From: Humulus lupulus
Taxonomy: Eukaryota; Streptophyta; Magnoliopsida; Rosales; Cannabaceae
NCBI RefSeq assembly: GCF_963169125.1
Contig: NC_084793.1
Span: 39,551,578 to 39,615,577 of the forward strand
DNA length: 64,000 nt
Direction: 5' to 3'
Of the stretch, positions 37,781 through 54,244 are shown in pieces; position 1 is the first letter of the stretch, and each line of letters starts with the position of its first letter. Made by a program: the position numbers and the translations under genes. The notes under the pieces were generated by a model, which was given only the letters and a program-made list of their open reading frames with translations, was not told where the DNA came from and ran no database searches.

Positions 37781-39803
37781 ATGCGATTTATGTATTATTG
37801 CCATAAAAAAAAATATTTGAACTTTAAAATGTAACAGTTGAAAATGTTTGAGTAATTTTGCTGTGGATAACCCAAAAATAAATGTATTAATTTTCATTGA
37901 TAAACATAAAAATTATAGTGGTCTACTTCAAATAAAAATGGTAATTAATTTTAGTAGTTTTATGTATCTTTATGAAGGATTAATTGCTTTAAAAAATATT
38001 TATGAGGACTTTTTTTTTAATATTGAGTAAATAATTAGTAAATTACAAAGATTTTAGGGTTTTATTTTGTTGATATTAGATAAATGATGAAGACATTATA
38101 AAGAATTAATTAATTTTTACTGGGGTGGACCTACACTAGGTACGTCTCTGCCCAGAGTATAGATATTACACTCTTGCCACGACCTAGAACAATCAGTCTA
38201 CTTTATCAATGAAATACACATCGATGGTCTCAAAATGCACAACTCACTATAATACATAGCTAGCATAGTTCAATACATGGAAGATTTCTCTCTCAACTCA
38301 CCATAGAGTTTTCACGATCAGTACAATACTAATTACTCCAACATTAGCATCCAATCTCTCTAATACATAATACATATAGACACTTAAGACCAATGGGAGA
38401 CTTCCAGTTGTAAGGAAAGTTAGCCAAATAGATATCAAGCTATAGTCTTGATGTTCCTTGTCAACTGTCAACAAACTTCTAACCACTTCGATGTATTTGT
38501 GTAGTCAAGACATGAGTCAAAATTCAATACTCTTTACACATATATTAAGCGTCTAAGTGCAGCTTTCAATTAAGACTGAAAGATTTTACTGTTAGTTATT
38601 ACATATATATTCCATAATGAGGCTCACTAAGTTATGGATAAATCAAGATCGCATCGGTTAATTGTCATGTTATCAGGCAATTCAACATATATTAATGAAA
38701 TTTAGCTACAGATTCATATTTACCACTAAATGATGATGAACAAGGCAACACAACAAATGGGCGAAATTACACAAGGACGTAGTCAATGATATCCAATTGG
38801 TGCATGTATAGAAGGGATTAATGTCTACATCAAACTGAATTTTTGGAGAAACACACACATATATATATATATACATATTAATTACTTGATGAATAATACT
38901 CAATTATTTATATGTAAAAGTATGATCATGATAAAATCCCTTTATCTTCTAGTTGTTCTGTCATGTAGTTGTCTAGATCTGGATGAGACAGTTGAGAGCA
39001 CTACTAGTACATATAAATCAATCAAAACCTACCACTTTATATAAAAGATCAATATTAATACCAAATTGCATGATAATCATATCTAGCTATAGCTCTAGCT
39101 GCCTTTGGATTTGGATACGAAGACAAATTCAGAGCCATATATATTTTAATGGGTGGTGCTTTTGCTCCCCAGTACAACCTGATACGTTATATTCATATGC
39201 ATATAAAGCAGAAATTGAATGGGTAGGACCAAATAATAAATTGATTTCATTGAACACATTGATTAATGCAGCCTCGGTGGTGATGGGAATCAATGCCCTC
39301 TTTGGAAGGATCCGTTAGCATATTTGGCGTAAGGACCACTTTATCAAGGTATCCAAATGGCTTTTCTATGGATGAAATATAGTCGCAAATAATGGTGGAA
39401 GCCAGAATATTCTGTCACACGCAATATATTTTTTTAAAAAAAAATTATCTTTTATATATATATATATGAAAAACGACGAGAAATTTTGAAAAGAAAATGT
39501 TTAAAAAAAGTTTCCAGGAGAAGGACAAGAGAAAGAGCATCTTCTTTCTTTCCTTCTCTTTTATTATTTTTATTATTATTGTATCTATGGAAGGATAATC
39601 TTAATAGTTTAAAACACTTTAGACGATGGCAAAGATCACAAGAACATGTGAAGACTATGAAGTTCTTAGCTATCTAATATATAGCTATAGTAGAAGTGGC
39701 AGTTCCTATCATATTTAGTCATATATGTTTGATCATTATTTTTGTATCTTTTGGCTTCCTTTTATGATTTCTCAATACACTCTTTTAGTTATTTTTTATC
39801 GAT
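37781..39803. other. AT-rich intergenic DNA
   Basis: No gene was recognised. The longest frame, 38983-39318 on the plus strand, has no recognisable domain and no support. Confidence 0.5.
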
Positions 39804-40517
39804 TAAATGACGGTTAAAATCCTCAATGTTTTTAAAATGTTGTATTTTTATACCCAATTTTTTTTAGCGGTAAATATACTTAATATTTTCAAAATATTAT
39901 ACTTTTATATTATACTTACTCTTTTTTTTAGTGTTTTTAAAATGTTGCACTTTTATACTTATTTTTTAAAATTGTTTTGAGAAATAATAAGAAAGTGAAG
40001 GAAAAATATAGGATTTTAGTTATTTTTAAAATTTTAAATTATTTTCACTTTCAAAATAATAAAAAAATTAAAATTAGTAAAATTAATCAAAATAATTAAA
40101 ACTTATATTTTTTCTTAACTTTTTTTTTAAAAAAAAAACTTATATTTTAAATTGATGAAAATGTATAGTTTTTTAATTATTTTAAATCATTTTTATTAAT
40201 TTTAATAAAATATTTATTAATGTTTAATTTAAAATAGTTATTTTGAGAAAGAATAAGAAAGAAAAAATAATTTAAAAAATAAAAAAGAATTAAAATTCTA
40301 TATTTTTCCTTTCACTTTTTTATTATTTATCAAAATAATAAAAAATAGGTATAAAAATGCAACATTTTAAAAACATTGAGTATATTTACTGCAAAATAAA
40401 AAAGATTGGGTATAAAAGTGCAACATTTTGAAGACATTGAGTATATTTACTACAAAAAAAAGATTGAAAATAAAAGTGCAAAATTTTGAAAACATTAGGT
40501 ATTTTAGCCGTCATTTA
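39804..40517. mobile_element. Inverted-repeat element, MULE-type MITE
   Basis: Ends TAAATGACGGTTAAAAT (left) and, reverse complemented, TAAATGACGGCTAAAAT (right). The inverted similarity extends for about 100 bp, with repeated AAAATGTTGCACTTTTATAC motifs inside each arm. No coding sequence is present. A long inverted repeat without a transposase fits a Mutator-type MITE. No target duplication was found. Confidence 0.6.
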
Positions 40518-40527
40518 CTCTTCCTTA

Positions 40528-42182
40528 TAATATTAATACTACAATGAAAAGGTGTATATGGCCAATTTTATTGCTCATATAATTAGCGGCGATATATCGC
40601 TACAAAAGGGTTGTTGCTAATAAGTTGTGCCTAAATTATTAGCGGCGACAGGTGGCGCCGACGCTAATACTCGCAAGATTGCTGCAAAATTATGTCGATG
40701 TGGCTTGTGTCAGAAAAACATTAGCAGCGATTGTATTAATATTAGGGGTGAGATTTGTCGCCCCTAATATACATTTTCTTTATTAAAAAATAAAAAATAA
40801 TTATTTTTTAATATTAAAATTTAAATAATTAAAAATTAATATATTACATGACATCCATAATTATAATAAAATGTATCCATAACATAACATTCATAATTAT
40901 AAAATGTAGTCATTACATCCATAATTATAAAATGTAACTATAATATCTATAATTATCTATTAATAAAATGTAGCCATTATAGTTAAGTACAATAATATAC
41001 TACTAATCATCTCCTAAATCAATAGCATCGTCCATATCGTTACCCTGTGGTGGTTGCGATGGCTGCAGTGGCTACGGCGACTGCGGTGGCTATGGCAATG
41101 GATACTGTGGAGGTAATGTTGACGATCCTGCTCCAAACAGATAGTAAGGATATGGTAGAGGCTGCATCGATGATGGTCCAAACATGTAATGATAAGTTGG
41201 TGGAGGTTGTGACGGTACTGCTCCAAACATGTAAGGAGATCCCATGGGTTGTGATGAGGACGGTGGTGGTGCTCCGTACAGGTAGGGATGGATCGGGGGT
41301 TGATGGGAAGATGAAGTTGCAGACGTGTCTAGAGAGACCGAGGGTTGAGACGAATAATTTTGTGGAGGTTGAAACTGCACATTAGGTCCACTCAAAAGAA
41401 ATTGATTCTTTACCATCTCCACCAAATCACTGTATTCACCAGTCGATTGTTGAGGAGCTGCTTGAGACTGGATGTTTTGAGAAGGATTGCTAAAGGATGG
41501 CCCCACCCCCTCAATTTGATGCATAATCCTCGTTCATGATCGCGCCTCAGTTCCAGTACTTTTTCTAGCACCTCCACCTGGTCAACTGTGGTCGAATCAT
41601 CCTCATTCGAGGCGAAAGCAGATGTTTGCTGACTTTGTGCTATAAAATTGGCCTTCAATTTTTTCCGCTTTAAAGAAAGCGTTAGTAGGAATACAAAATC
41701 ATAATTCTAAGAATAACATAAATATAATTAGGTAACTTACATAATCTGATTGAACAGCTTCGTTGACAAATTGTTTTTGTCTCTTTCTTCGTTGACAAAA
41801 TGAGTAATAGATCAAATTATAGGTATACAACAAACTCAAGCTATCCATGTGGACAAGAAATCCTGGATGATTCAGAGAAGTGTATTTAAGATTCCTTACT
41901 GACTCAACCTCTCCGAACAGGTCTAAGACTTTTCGTGATTAAAAATAATTAAGAAAACATTATCACTACGTGATAATTTATAACCCTTCTATCCTATCTT
42001 TGGTCATAAAATTTTATCAGCAAAGAGAAAAACAACAAAATTAAATATTTTCTCAACACATTTTATGATGTCTTACAAAGTCTTATGATTTGCTCAAATT
42101 ATGATGTCAAACATTTTAAGTACAACTTATTGTAAAGAACGACTCCTAGTGCGTAGTAAAAATTGTGGAATGGTGACACAGG
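40528..42182 (-). mobile_element. CACTA element remnant with En/Spm-type ORF fragment
   Basis: A degraded ACTACAATGAAAA end at about 40530 is followed by subterminal-type repeats of TTAGCGGCGA and its complement (40580-40765). Further in lies a minus-strand En/Spm-type ORF remnant: an exon ending near 41751 with FVNEAVQSDY and a good GTAAGT donor, an intron, then RKKLKANFIAQSQQTS and VEVLEKVLELRRDHERG, a match to the C-terminal region of the plant transposase_24 family. A shift near 41540 leads into a proline- and glutamine-rich tail (41524-41090). It is broken and partial. A related repeat at 57390-57650 may be the far end of the same old element. Confidence 0.55.
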
Positions 42183-42187
42183 TATAT

Positions 42188-42290
42188 CACTACACCAAAT
42201 ACCCATTTCCATAACACATGAATATAATACTAATCAAAAAGTGTTATACTAGAGTACTATGTTGGGCCACTTTATGAAAAAAGGCGGTAA
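42188..42290 (+). repeat. Left terminal and subterminal repeat of Pack-CACTA
   Basis: The CACTACA terminus is followed by ATAACAC and GTGTTATACTAG within 70 bases, the same words that fill the right subterminal region. Confidence 0.8.
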
Positions 42291-42339
42291 TAATTCACCA
42301 TCCCGCCACTTTGCATTTTTTTTCATTTGGGAGACCTGA

Positions 42340-42660
42340 AAATTTGTGAGACCGTGAGACCCAATTCTTTTCCTTCAATCATTCTCTCTTCTCTCTCTCG
42401 GATCTCTTTCTCCCACCAGACCTCTCTCCTTCACTCTTCTGTAATAGAATTAGAATACCGAGCCTTTTTTTTTCTTCTCAATTCAATATTTCCCTTTTCA
42501 AAACATCTTCTTTCTCATTTCGTTCCCTTTTTTCTTTTTTTCATTAAAGAAAGGAAAGGAAAGGAGCTCGTTTTGAAAGAGATACTGCTTTCTTCGTTCG
42601 AGCTTGAAGACCTATTCGACTCGGTCTCTAGGGTTTCTTTATTTCTGGTTTAGTTACAGG
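42340..42660 (+). promoter_or_regulatory. Captured promoter/5' UTR-like segment
   Basis: A pyrimidine-rich run (42370-42440, CTCTCTTCTCTCTCTCGGA) and a TCTAGGGTTT motif near 42625 are typical of plant 5' untranslated leaders. An open frame through it (42327-42653) is low complexity and not considered a gene. The source gene is unknown. It could give the element a transcription start. Confidence 0.4.
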
Positions 42661-42708
42661 TACATCTTCTTCTTCTTAGGTTGCCTGAGATTCTCATGTT
42701 TCGAAAAT

Positions 42709-42950
42709 GGAGTGTTCGATTATCGGATCCAAAATAAGAATCCAAATGTCTCCAGGATCTGTATGTTTCCCCCTTTCTTTTTCCTGGCTGTACAATTTGG
42801 AACTCATTTATATGCTATCATGGTTTTCAGATCAATGGAGCAGCATGTCCTTTTGAGGAACAAGAAAATGAAATGAATGATTTAACAAGTAGACATTGGT
42901 TACCTGTTCCAGAGGCTGTTGAAGGTCTGCAATGTGAGCTTCCATTTGAT
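42709..42950 (+). pseudogene. Unassigned two-exon start of captured gene
   Basis: An ATG at 42709 opens MECSIIGSKIRIQMSPGS up to a GTATGT donor at 42763. The acceptor at 42831 continues in the same frame as INGAACPFEEQENEMNDLTS, then HWLPVPEAVEGLQC. I do not recognise the protein. A GTGAGC donor lies near 42934. Joining to the topoisomerase exon that follows would put that exon out of frame. Confidence 0.35.
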
Positions 42951-43020
42951 GCCTTTTCATTCGATTGTTTAATAGAAATAGTGCAATACTTTTTTTGCTG
43001 ATCTTTTTATGTTCGTACAG

Positions 43021-43490
43021 GATCACGATGGTTCACATATCAAGGGTCTGTTGATTAATTTCATTCATTCTTTCTGGCCATCACTTTTGAGAATTCCATC
43101 CTTCTTGGTGGAGTTTATTACTCCTATTGTGAAGGTTGGTGTCTTCGTTCGTTAAGTTTTTGTGTTGGAGTTCAATTATGGAGAATACCCGTTTCTAATT
43201 TATCTTCCATTGGTTTTTACAGGAAACTAACAAAAGTGGAACCGAATTAACATTTTATACCATGCCCGAGTATGAGGCCTGGAAGGAAAGTTTGAGGGGA
43301 AATGCAAGTGGGTGGACCATAAAGTACTATAAGGTTTGTGTTATTCAACTTATAAGTAAGACACCTGCTAGAATTATGGGATTTTATGAAGCATCAAAAT
43401 TTTCTAGTTTTTCATGAACTCATCTTTCTTTATTATGTTTTCCAGGGGTTGGGAACCAGCACATCAAAGGAAGGAAGGGATTACTTTCAA
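43021..43490 (+). pseudogene. Captured DNA topoisomerase II exons
   Basis: Three exons with GT-AG introns: 43021-43134 (DHDGSHIKGLLINFIHSFW, then PSLLRIPSFLVEFITPIVK), 43223-43333 (ELTFYTMPEYEAWKESLRGN, ending GWTIKYYK) and 43446-43490 (GLGTSTSKEGRDYFQ). This is the TOPRIM/B' region of plant DNA topoisomerase II. The first exon begins just after the point where the conserved Mg2+-binding D-x-D lies in the family. It is about 90 residues out of a protein of some 1,500, so it is only a fragment. The exon frames are open and the splice sites look usable, which suggests a relatively recent capture. Confidence 0.93.
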
Positions 43491-44067
43491 AATCCGAATT
43501 CGTCTTTTTTACTAAATTCAAATGTGCAGTGAGGTAAAACATCTTTTTTGGGGTATCCTCCCAAAGGCAAGATTTATAGTTTGCCACCTATTATGTGCCA
43601 TATATGACTGTTTAACAAGTCCTAGAAGCTTAAAGAGCACTACGCTATACAGTACTACAGAAAATCTGTTTCTTATTCTAACCATAGAGATAATCTAATG
43701 GTTTTATACTTGCACTTTATCCGTGTAATTTATAACACTGTTGATTTTATATTTATTATTCTTTTTAAAGGCATACAAGATGGGAAATTGGAATAAAGAG
43801 TTTCACTTATGTGGTGAGCTTTTCCAATTCTATCTAATCTTTTTCAGATGTAAATTATGCTATTTAATTTGTTACAGTAACCTTGTTATTATGAACACTT
43901 AGAATCTTGTGCAACTGGGATATCTAACTGAAACTAATATAGATTTATGATGTTTTGACAATACTAATTAACAATTGATAATTTTAAAACATTGGACAAC
44001 ATGATGGATATCAAAGCACCAAAATTTCCCCCCTAACTTTTCTTTCCTGGTTGTGTTTTGATAACAG
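43491..44067 (+). other. Spacer between captured exons
   Basis: AT-rich, intron-like. No exon was recognised apart from a short AYKMGNWNKEFHLC-like frame near 43772 that I cannot assign. Confidence 0.4.
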
Positions 44068-44117
44068 AGGAAGTGAAGTCCAAACATCCAAAGATTACCT
44101 ATGCTAATCTTTACCAG
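44068..44117 (+). pseudogene. Captured ascorbate peroxidase exon
   Basis: A 50-bp exon between an ACAG acceptor and a GTGATT donor reads EEVKSKHPKITYANLYQ. It matches the helix before the haem pocket of plant ascorbate peroxidases, closest to the peroxisomal membrane type (family reading EEVKxKHPKxTYADLYQ). A single exon only. It differs from the family by N for D. Confidence 0.82.
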
Positions 44118-45824
44118 GTGATTATAGTTTGTGTTTAGAAGCTCTTTCTGTCTAGGGCAATAATAATCATTATTCTAAGAAAAAAAATTGTGAACAACAA
44201 TTTGTTATAAATATGATTAATAGATAGGTGCTACCCTCTATATCTGTACGAACCTTAGATAAGATGGTTTGCTGTAAAATGCTACAATTTTTCTTCAACG
44301 GTCATCTTTGATGTATATGACATTTTCTATTAATAATTTAGAACCATTCCAATTGTAAGAATGTGGCATAGTTATTATTCCCTTATATTTTCTGGTGTAG
44401 GTATTATTTACTTGATTCAGCAGGAAATCTATGGTAGATTGCTGGTGTCCTTGTTCAAAATTCTCATGCTTTTGATATCATCCACACCGTATAATTCATT
44501 TCCTATTCACATTATTTTGTTTAAATACATGTCTTTTTTCTATCTTTTAACCTCCAAATCCAATGACAGGTTTACTATTATGCATTGCTTATTGAGTTGC
44601 TTAAGCTTGATGCCATTCAATTTTTTTAAATAAAATGTCTCTTGTTGCCTGGGTACCTGGCTACTATTACCGTCATTTAGGACATGAATTATACTATTAT
44701 AAAAACTGGGAATTTCACAACTTGGTTAACTTAAGTTTAATTAAATTTCCACTCTATTTGCTAGCTATTTAGACACCAGGGAATAGTATTTAGAATGCTG
44801 CTGTACCTGTAGGTTCAGGATGCTCTTGCTCAAAGTGACTTCCTGCTTTATCCGGCCTTTTTATCTTTTCACTAAATCCTAAATTAGTAGGTAATGAGGC
44901 TGAATGTTAATTGCTTCTTTTAGTGGAAGAAGGGTCTTGGGATTTAGGAACTGTGTTTGAAATTAGATTTTTTTAATTTTATAAAAAGGAATCCTTGGTC
45001 ATAAAAGTGATGGTTGTTTGAAATGATATGCTAAGAGCTAGCTCTGTTCGAAGATTTGGAAAGAGTCTTAAAAGACATGTTAGAAGAGATTCAGGCAGCA
45101 ATGGCCACGAGGTTAGTCCTTAAAATTTTCATCTTTTTTATTAAAGAAAAAGCTGTATAACTCATTCCCATGAAGACTTTCTTTAATAAATGTATAGTAA
45201 GTTCATCCTTTAATAGACTTGTTAAAGAATTCAAAACAGTACATAGGTACAGGTTACATCCAACTACTTTTTAATTCTTTCAATTCATCCTCAAATGTGA
45301 ACAAGTAATTTTACTTGCTTTTGTCATGTTCTTCTTTATTATAATTTTTGTGTATATATAAATAAATTAGCAAGGTGATTCTATACTCTCTGTTCTCTAT
45401 TCGCACCTTTCTTTCCTCACTTATTTTGTTCTTACTTTGATACAAGTTTAGGTTCATATTTTAAATTATTTGAATATGGCAGTTTTAATTAATAATAGTC
45501 CTTTAGATTTGGGCTGTGTTCATTTTTGTGTTTGTGTGAGTTTTTGGATTTTTCATTAACTTTACTGTATAATTATTTATTTTACAGCAATTTTATAGTC
45601 TAATTATTGATTATGAGCTCTCTTTTTGTTGTTTGGTTTCTTAGTACTGATACTTTACAAGGATGATTGACCTAGCTGCTGATTATTGTCCATGATTCAT
45701 TCTATAATTAAGACAGAAAGTATGCTTTTTAGTTTGGAAAATTACAAGAGATGAACATCCATTCCAATTGTAAGAATGAGGATTTTTAGTGCTCTGACTC
45801 TTTTTCTTTTTCCATTTGTACCAG
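44118..45824 (+). other. Noncoding interior of Pack-CACTA
   Basis: AT-rich intron-like DNA. One exon-like frame near 45045-45111 (LKDMLEEIQAAMATR followed by GTTAGT) is unassigned. Confidence 0.4.
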
Positions 45825-45893
45825 GAAAATGGGTATTCTCGAGACATTCTGACTACGGTGCACAGAAGTAGAGCTGACTGTCCACAACCCGAG
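45825..45893 (+). pseudogene. Unassigned exon-like fragment
   Basis: 69 bp, open, between CCAG and GTTTAA, reading ENGYSRDILTTVHRSRADCP. The acceptor is good and the donor weak. I do not recognise the source. Confidence 0.35.
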
Positions 45894-46473
45894 GTTTAAA
45901 GTTGTTGAACCCTTGTGCAATCTTATTTTCGGTAATGTACATCTTATTCAAAATTTCATGTAATTGTCATTGGGCAGGAAATGGTTATTGTCAGTGTAGA
46001 TGGTTCTGTGCTTGATCGAATTTATAAAATCATGTCATATTTACGTCTCTGATTTATATTTGCCATAAAATCATGTCATCTTGATGCTAAATTGAAGTTA
46101 TTAAGCATGTATATCTGTTTTGATGTAATATATATAAATATATAAATTTTTATTAAGCTGTCTCTGATGATACATTAGACTAAATTTTGGGGCTCAGTTG
46201 TTGAATTCTTGAAGTATAAAAATCCTCTTGGTAAATTTTCATATCAGTATTGTGATTCATATGGCCTCTTTCTATTATGAGTCTAGTTATTTCTCACTGC
46301 AACTAATCATTCGAGGAGAGGTTGGATATACAGAATCAGTTTTGAGTTCTATAATTTGATGGCACTCTTATTTATTTGTTTACTTATTTATATTTGTGGC
46401 ACTCTTTTAGGTCTTCTCTTAAAAAAAAATATGTATTTTCTTCTTTCATTATTGTCTCTAATGTTTTTTGCAG

Positions 46474-46533
46474 CCACATGTTGACTTTGGATTAAAAGTA
46501 CTTGGTGCAAATGCTATGTCCATTCCTGGCCTA
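46474..46533 (+). pseudogene. Captured synaptotagmin-type (SMP domain) exon fragment
   Basis: After a TTTTTTGCAG acceptor the frame reads PHVDFGLKVLGANAMSIPGL, the end of the SMP lipid-transfer domain of plant synaptotagmins and related Ca2+-dependent lipid-binding proteins, where PHVDFGLKLxGxDxMxIPGL is usual. Homology stops after GL and no donor is evident at the natural place, so the exon is cut there. Confidence 0.8.
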
Positions 46534-47621
46534 TTAATTGTTCTAGTAGTGCAATATAACTATGTTGATCTGCTTGAAACTGTAGTTCTTGAATTTTAAT
46601 TAAAAGGGGAACAAAAAGAAGCTCACATGTCTAATTTTGAAAGAGAAGTGTACAATTTTTTTTTTGATTTTTAAAAAACTGAGACAATATATACTGCTCC
46701 CCAGAAAACAATTGATCATGTTGTTTTTGTCCATTAGAGAAGAGAAAGTTTGGAGGTTGATTTGATTATTATTTTTAGTATTATCATAATCAATCGATAT
46801 TAATATTGGCTTTTTCTAGGAGCTTTTATTTGGTTCAAATCATGGACCAAATTGAATTTTCTTTTCTTTTCTTTTTCCTTTCTTTTGTTTGGGAGAACAA
46901 GATTTCCCAACTTATTTTCTTTCTTTGTAATGTCTATTATAATGTTTATTATTCTGATATGGAATCAATAGGAACAAGGGCTGGTTAGTAATAACTTTTC
47001 AGTAACTCTCATTAAATAAATTGTCTCAATAGTTATATGTTATTAGACTTTGTAATTACTGATGTCAGTAATATCAGTTAGATAGTAAAGGTTCTTTCTT
47101 TGATTCTGTATCTTAATATATTGTTCTATATTATGACATAATATAATTGGTTTGTCTTTAACAGTCTCCAATAGGAGATGAAGTTTCAATAACAGTAGTT
47201 GTATTTGTTAGTTTTAAGTTGACTAAATTTTATTCTCTGTTAGTCGATTAGTTGTAATTTTCTTGTTCTTGGCTATTGATATTGTGTGAGTGGTTTTAGC
47301 TTAATTTATTTGTATTTTATCTTACAAATTTTTTCGGTGGTGTTGCTGTGATACAAGTAAACACTAGAGATATATTAAAGATGGTTCTCACCAGAGCTTA
47401 CACACTTGGGTAATGAAAGAAAGTCCCATTTTTTCCTTATGATTATACAATGAAAAAGTTGCCACTTGATTTATTATATTACTAATTTGCCATATTTTTT
47501 TGGTAAATGTCTAATATTGGAGTTTTCTCTTGGTGTTAGACTTTGTTTAGTCTTGGTAACAAAATATTTTAGCACATGTAATTGAACTGAATTTAATAAT
47601 TGTTAATTATGAATTGAACAG
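46534..47621 (+). other. Noncoding interior of Pack-CACTA
   Basis: AT-rich, T-rich intron-like DNA without a recognisable exon. Confidence 0.45.
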
Positions 47622-47720
47622 GCCAAATTAATATTGAAACAAGGAGAAATTGAAAAACTGATTGATATCAATAGAATAGCAAAACTTGTTGCTTATTCTT
47701 GCATTGTTGAGAGGAAATAA
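47622..47720 (+). pseudogene. Unassigned exon-like fragment
   Basis: After an ACAG acceptor the frame AKLILKQGEIEKLIDINRIA, then KLVAYSCIVERK, runs to a TAA. I do not recognise the protein. The terminal stop suggests either the natural end or decay. Confidence 0.35.
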
Positions 47721-47822
47721 TATTATATTATATATATATATAACTTTGGTTCTGTTTCTTGAATTATCTATACGCGGTTAAGTGAAATATTTAATGTAAG
47801 TTCTTCTCTTGCATTTATCAAG

Positions 47823-48169
47823 GATATGAAGTCTCTAAGTACCTTGTAAGTAACATGGTTTCAACACATTATTACACCCTTTCTAATAAATCATTCAAAT
47901 TCAAACATATCTTTTTTCTTCTGTGCTGTTTTGCTTTGAGATATAATCTAACAACTATTAAAAAAAACCTGCAGAGTACTTAGGAACAACAATATCACTG
48001 GTACAATTCCATCGAATAATGGAGAGCTCCAACAGTTACAAAAATTGTAAGTTAATTAAGAAACTCACTGGTACATTTGGTTAACTCTTTCTGTCTAAAA
48101 AAAGCTGTCATTTTTTTTGGGCAGTAACTTGGTTGGCAACAACTTTACAATGAATGGCTCAAACAATAG
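47823..48169 (+). pseudogene. Captured LRR receptor-like kinase exons
   Basis: Three exons with consistent phase: 47823-47845, 47975-48046 (exactly 72 bp, the standard one-repeat LRR exon) and 48125-48169. Spliced, they read DMKSLSTLVLRNNNITGTIP, then SNNGELQQLQKFNLVGNNFT and MNGSNN. This corresponds to the extracellular LRR stretch of the At1g56130/At1g56140-type (LRR VIII, malectin-containing) receptor kinases. An N replaces the I usual in the SNIGE motif. There are no kinase or transmembrane parts. Confidence 0.87.
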
Positions 48170-51989
<3,820 letters not shown>

Positions 51990-51990
<1 letters not shown>

Positions 51991-52306
51991 GCTAATATAA
52001 CATATGTGTTATACTAAAGTGTAGTATAACACAAAAAAGTGTTATACTAAAGTGTAGTATAACACAAAAAAAGTGTTATATAATCGACTATAAATAACAT
52101 AATTCAACACTTATCTATATATTAAAATAACACAGAAATTGTGCTATCGTTGACAGTACAATAACACATCTGTATAACACTGATAAAGTGTTATGTAAAA
52201 TACCATGACCTACGATAACATAGTCGGTCTTAACACATCAGAAAGTGTTATCGTATGTTTTGATAACACATTTTCGGTGTTATTAAAATCATTTTTTCTT
52301 GTAGTG
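51990..52306 (+). repeat. Right subterminal and terminal repeat of Pack-CACTA
   Basis: About 15 copies of GTGTTAT or its complement ATAACAC in 320 bp, including two tandem copies of a block with AGTGTTATACTAAAGTGTAG (52010-52076). The end TTTTTTCTTGTAGTG is the CACTA terminus. Dense short repeats of this kind are the transposase-binding regions of En/Spm-type elements. Confidence 0.88.
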
Positions 52307-52736
52307 TATAACAAAATTTTTCATATAAACTCTTTTATATGCGGATCCATCAATATGAAATATGTTAATCAACAAACAATATATATATAAAAATATATAT
52401 GTATAAAACCAAGATTAAAGGACCTACATCTCGTAGCCTATCAAGTGTTCTTGAATATTTTCGAAAAAACAACGAACTTTCTATCCTTGCTTTGAATACT
52501 CAAACCACGATCTTCCAAGACATTCTCTATACCTCAAGATGTGTGTGGGCACATAGAGAACAATGAGTGATTTTCTGAATCACAAGATGTTCTCAATTCA
52601 TGAGATCTTGGATTTTAGGCTAGAGAGAAAATCTTATTTTTCTTTCTCTTGATTTGAGTGTGAGGAAAAAAAATGAATTGTTAATTTCATTAACCATTTA
52701 TCAAGAATAGACTACTATTCTTATATAGAATAGTTG

Positions 52737-52740
<4 letters not shown>

Positions 52741-52780
<40 letters not shown>
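52741..52780. repeat. AAT microsatellite
   Basis: About 13 uninterrupted AAT/TAA units. Confidence 0.95.
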
Positions 52781-52781
<1 letters not shown>

Positions 52782-54244
52782 GTAAAAACCAATTAAGACA
52801 AAGTCAAACTTTTCCTTATATAATTGATTTATTAATTTATTAAAAAAAATCCAAAAAATTGACTAAGTCAGTAGTGGTACACGCATGGTGCAATCGTGAG
52901 ACTGCTCCATGCGGGTAGCACTCCCCTAATCCGTGAGATATGATTTTTCAACTTTTATTTAATTAAATAAATTAAATTAAAATAACTAAGATATCATCTT
53001 TTTAAGGAAAAGAAGATGACAACCAAAATTCAAATTTGAATTCATTGTTATCACATTATTATTTATTAAATTAATATAATAATTTAAACTATTTTGTCTT
53101 ACCATATTTATTTATTCCCACTAAATAAAATAATTAATTGATTTCAAAAATAAATTCTTCTTTATATATATATTTCAAAATTTAGTGTATAAATTAATTT
53201 AATTAATTTCACTTAATCATTCAAAATTACAGTACTTAGTTATTCAATCTCAATTATCATATAATTATACATTTGTCCTGAAGAACGAATTTGCTCTCAA
53301 ATAGCCTTTTTCATTTTCATCATTGTATCAACTCTTTCCTTGAATAGTGTTGATAGAGCAGTATTGGAGACCTATGGACCTATAATTCAAAGCTCCAATA
53401 AATTTAGATTATTGATCAAATCTTTTTAATCCAATAATCATAATTTATTAATCTCATGATTATTCCCCTAAAAATATGAGATTGCATTCTACCCATCACG
53501 AGACATATATTTATTGAGTACTTTATTGTAACCATAAAGTGTCAATTGATATAATCATTACATACAAATTAATCCTATATTAATAGTTCATAATTAAGTG
53601 GAAATACAATTACCGTTTTACCCTTTTAGTTATTTCTTGTTTCCTAGAGTACCATTGACTTTACTAGTGAAGGTTAATTCATAACATGTTTATGAATTTG
53701 ATGTCAATAATCTTTCAGTTCCAAAAGTCAACCTAATCGGGAACCATTATTCATTCTATAAGAATGTATAGATTCCGTATCTGTTTACTATGTATAGATT
53801 CCATTATTCATTCTATAAGAATGTATAGATTCCATATCCCCAGCCATATATATCATCGAATCCCCAAAACAATAGTTTTTAGCCTGACCATTTTGACAAG
53901 GCCTAACACATGAATCAAAAGATTCAAATGACATATATTGGAGTTCATAGCAACCTCAGGTTTAAGATTAGCTTGTATATGATCATCGATTGATGTGTTT
54001 AATTAATATTATGAAATTATATTTATTTAAGTATTAATTAACACATGTTGACCAATTCTGTGACAGTCAGAATCCCGTGATCCGTAGGGGGAAAGACCGG
54101 GTAAAAACAGTGCAATCCTACATCGTCTGGGGAAGGTCAAGTGTGATGATTCTAAGACTGTGTAGGTATGAGACTACACAGTTGAAGATGTCTTAAATGG
54201 ATTGATGGGTACTATCTATGCCAACAAGATGTATCTTCTTTTCG

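Noticed and set aside
38983..39318. A 111-residue plus-strand frame, and the opposite strand reading RALIPITTEAALINVFNEIN
   Set aside because: Neither reading matches a family I can name with confidence, and no intron or regulatory context supports a gene.
42327..42653. A 108-residue protein-coding gene
   Set aside because: It is a low-complexity translation of a pyrimidine-rich leader with no domain.
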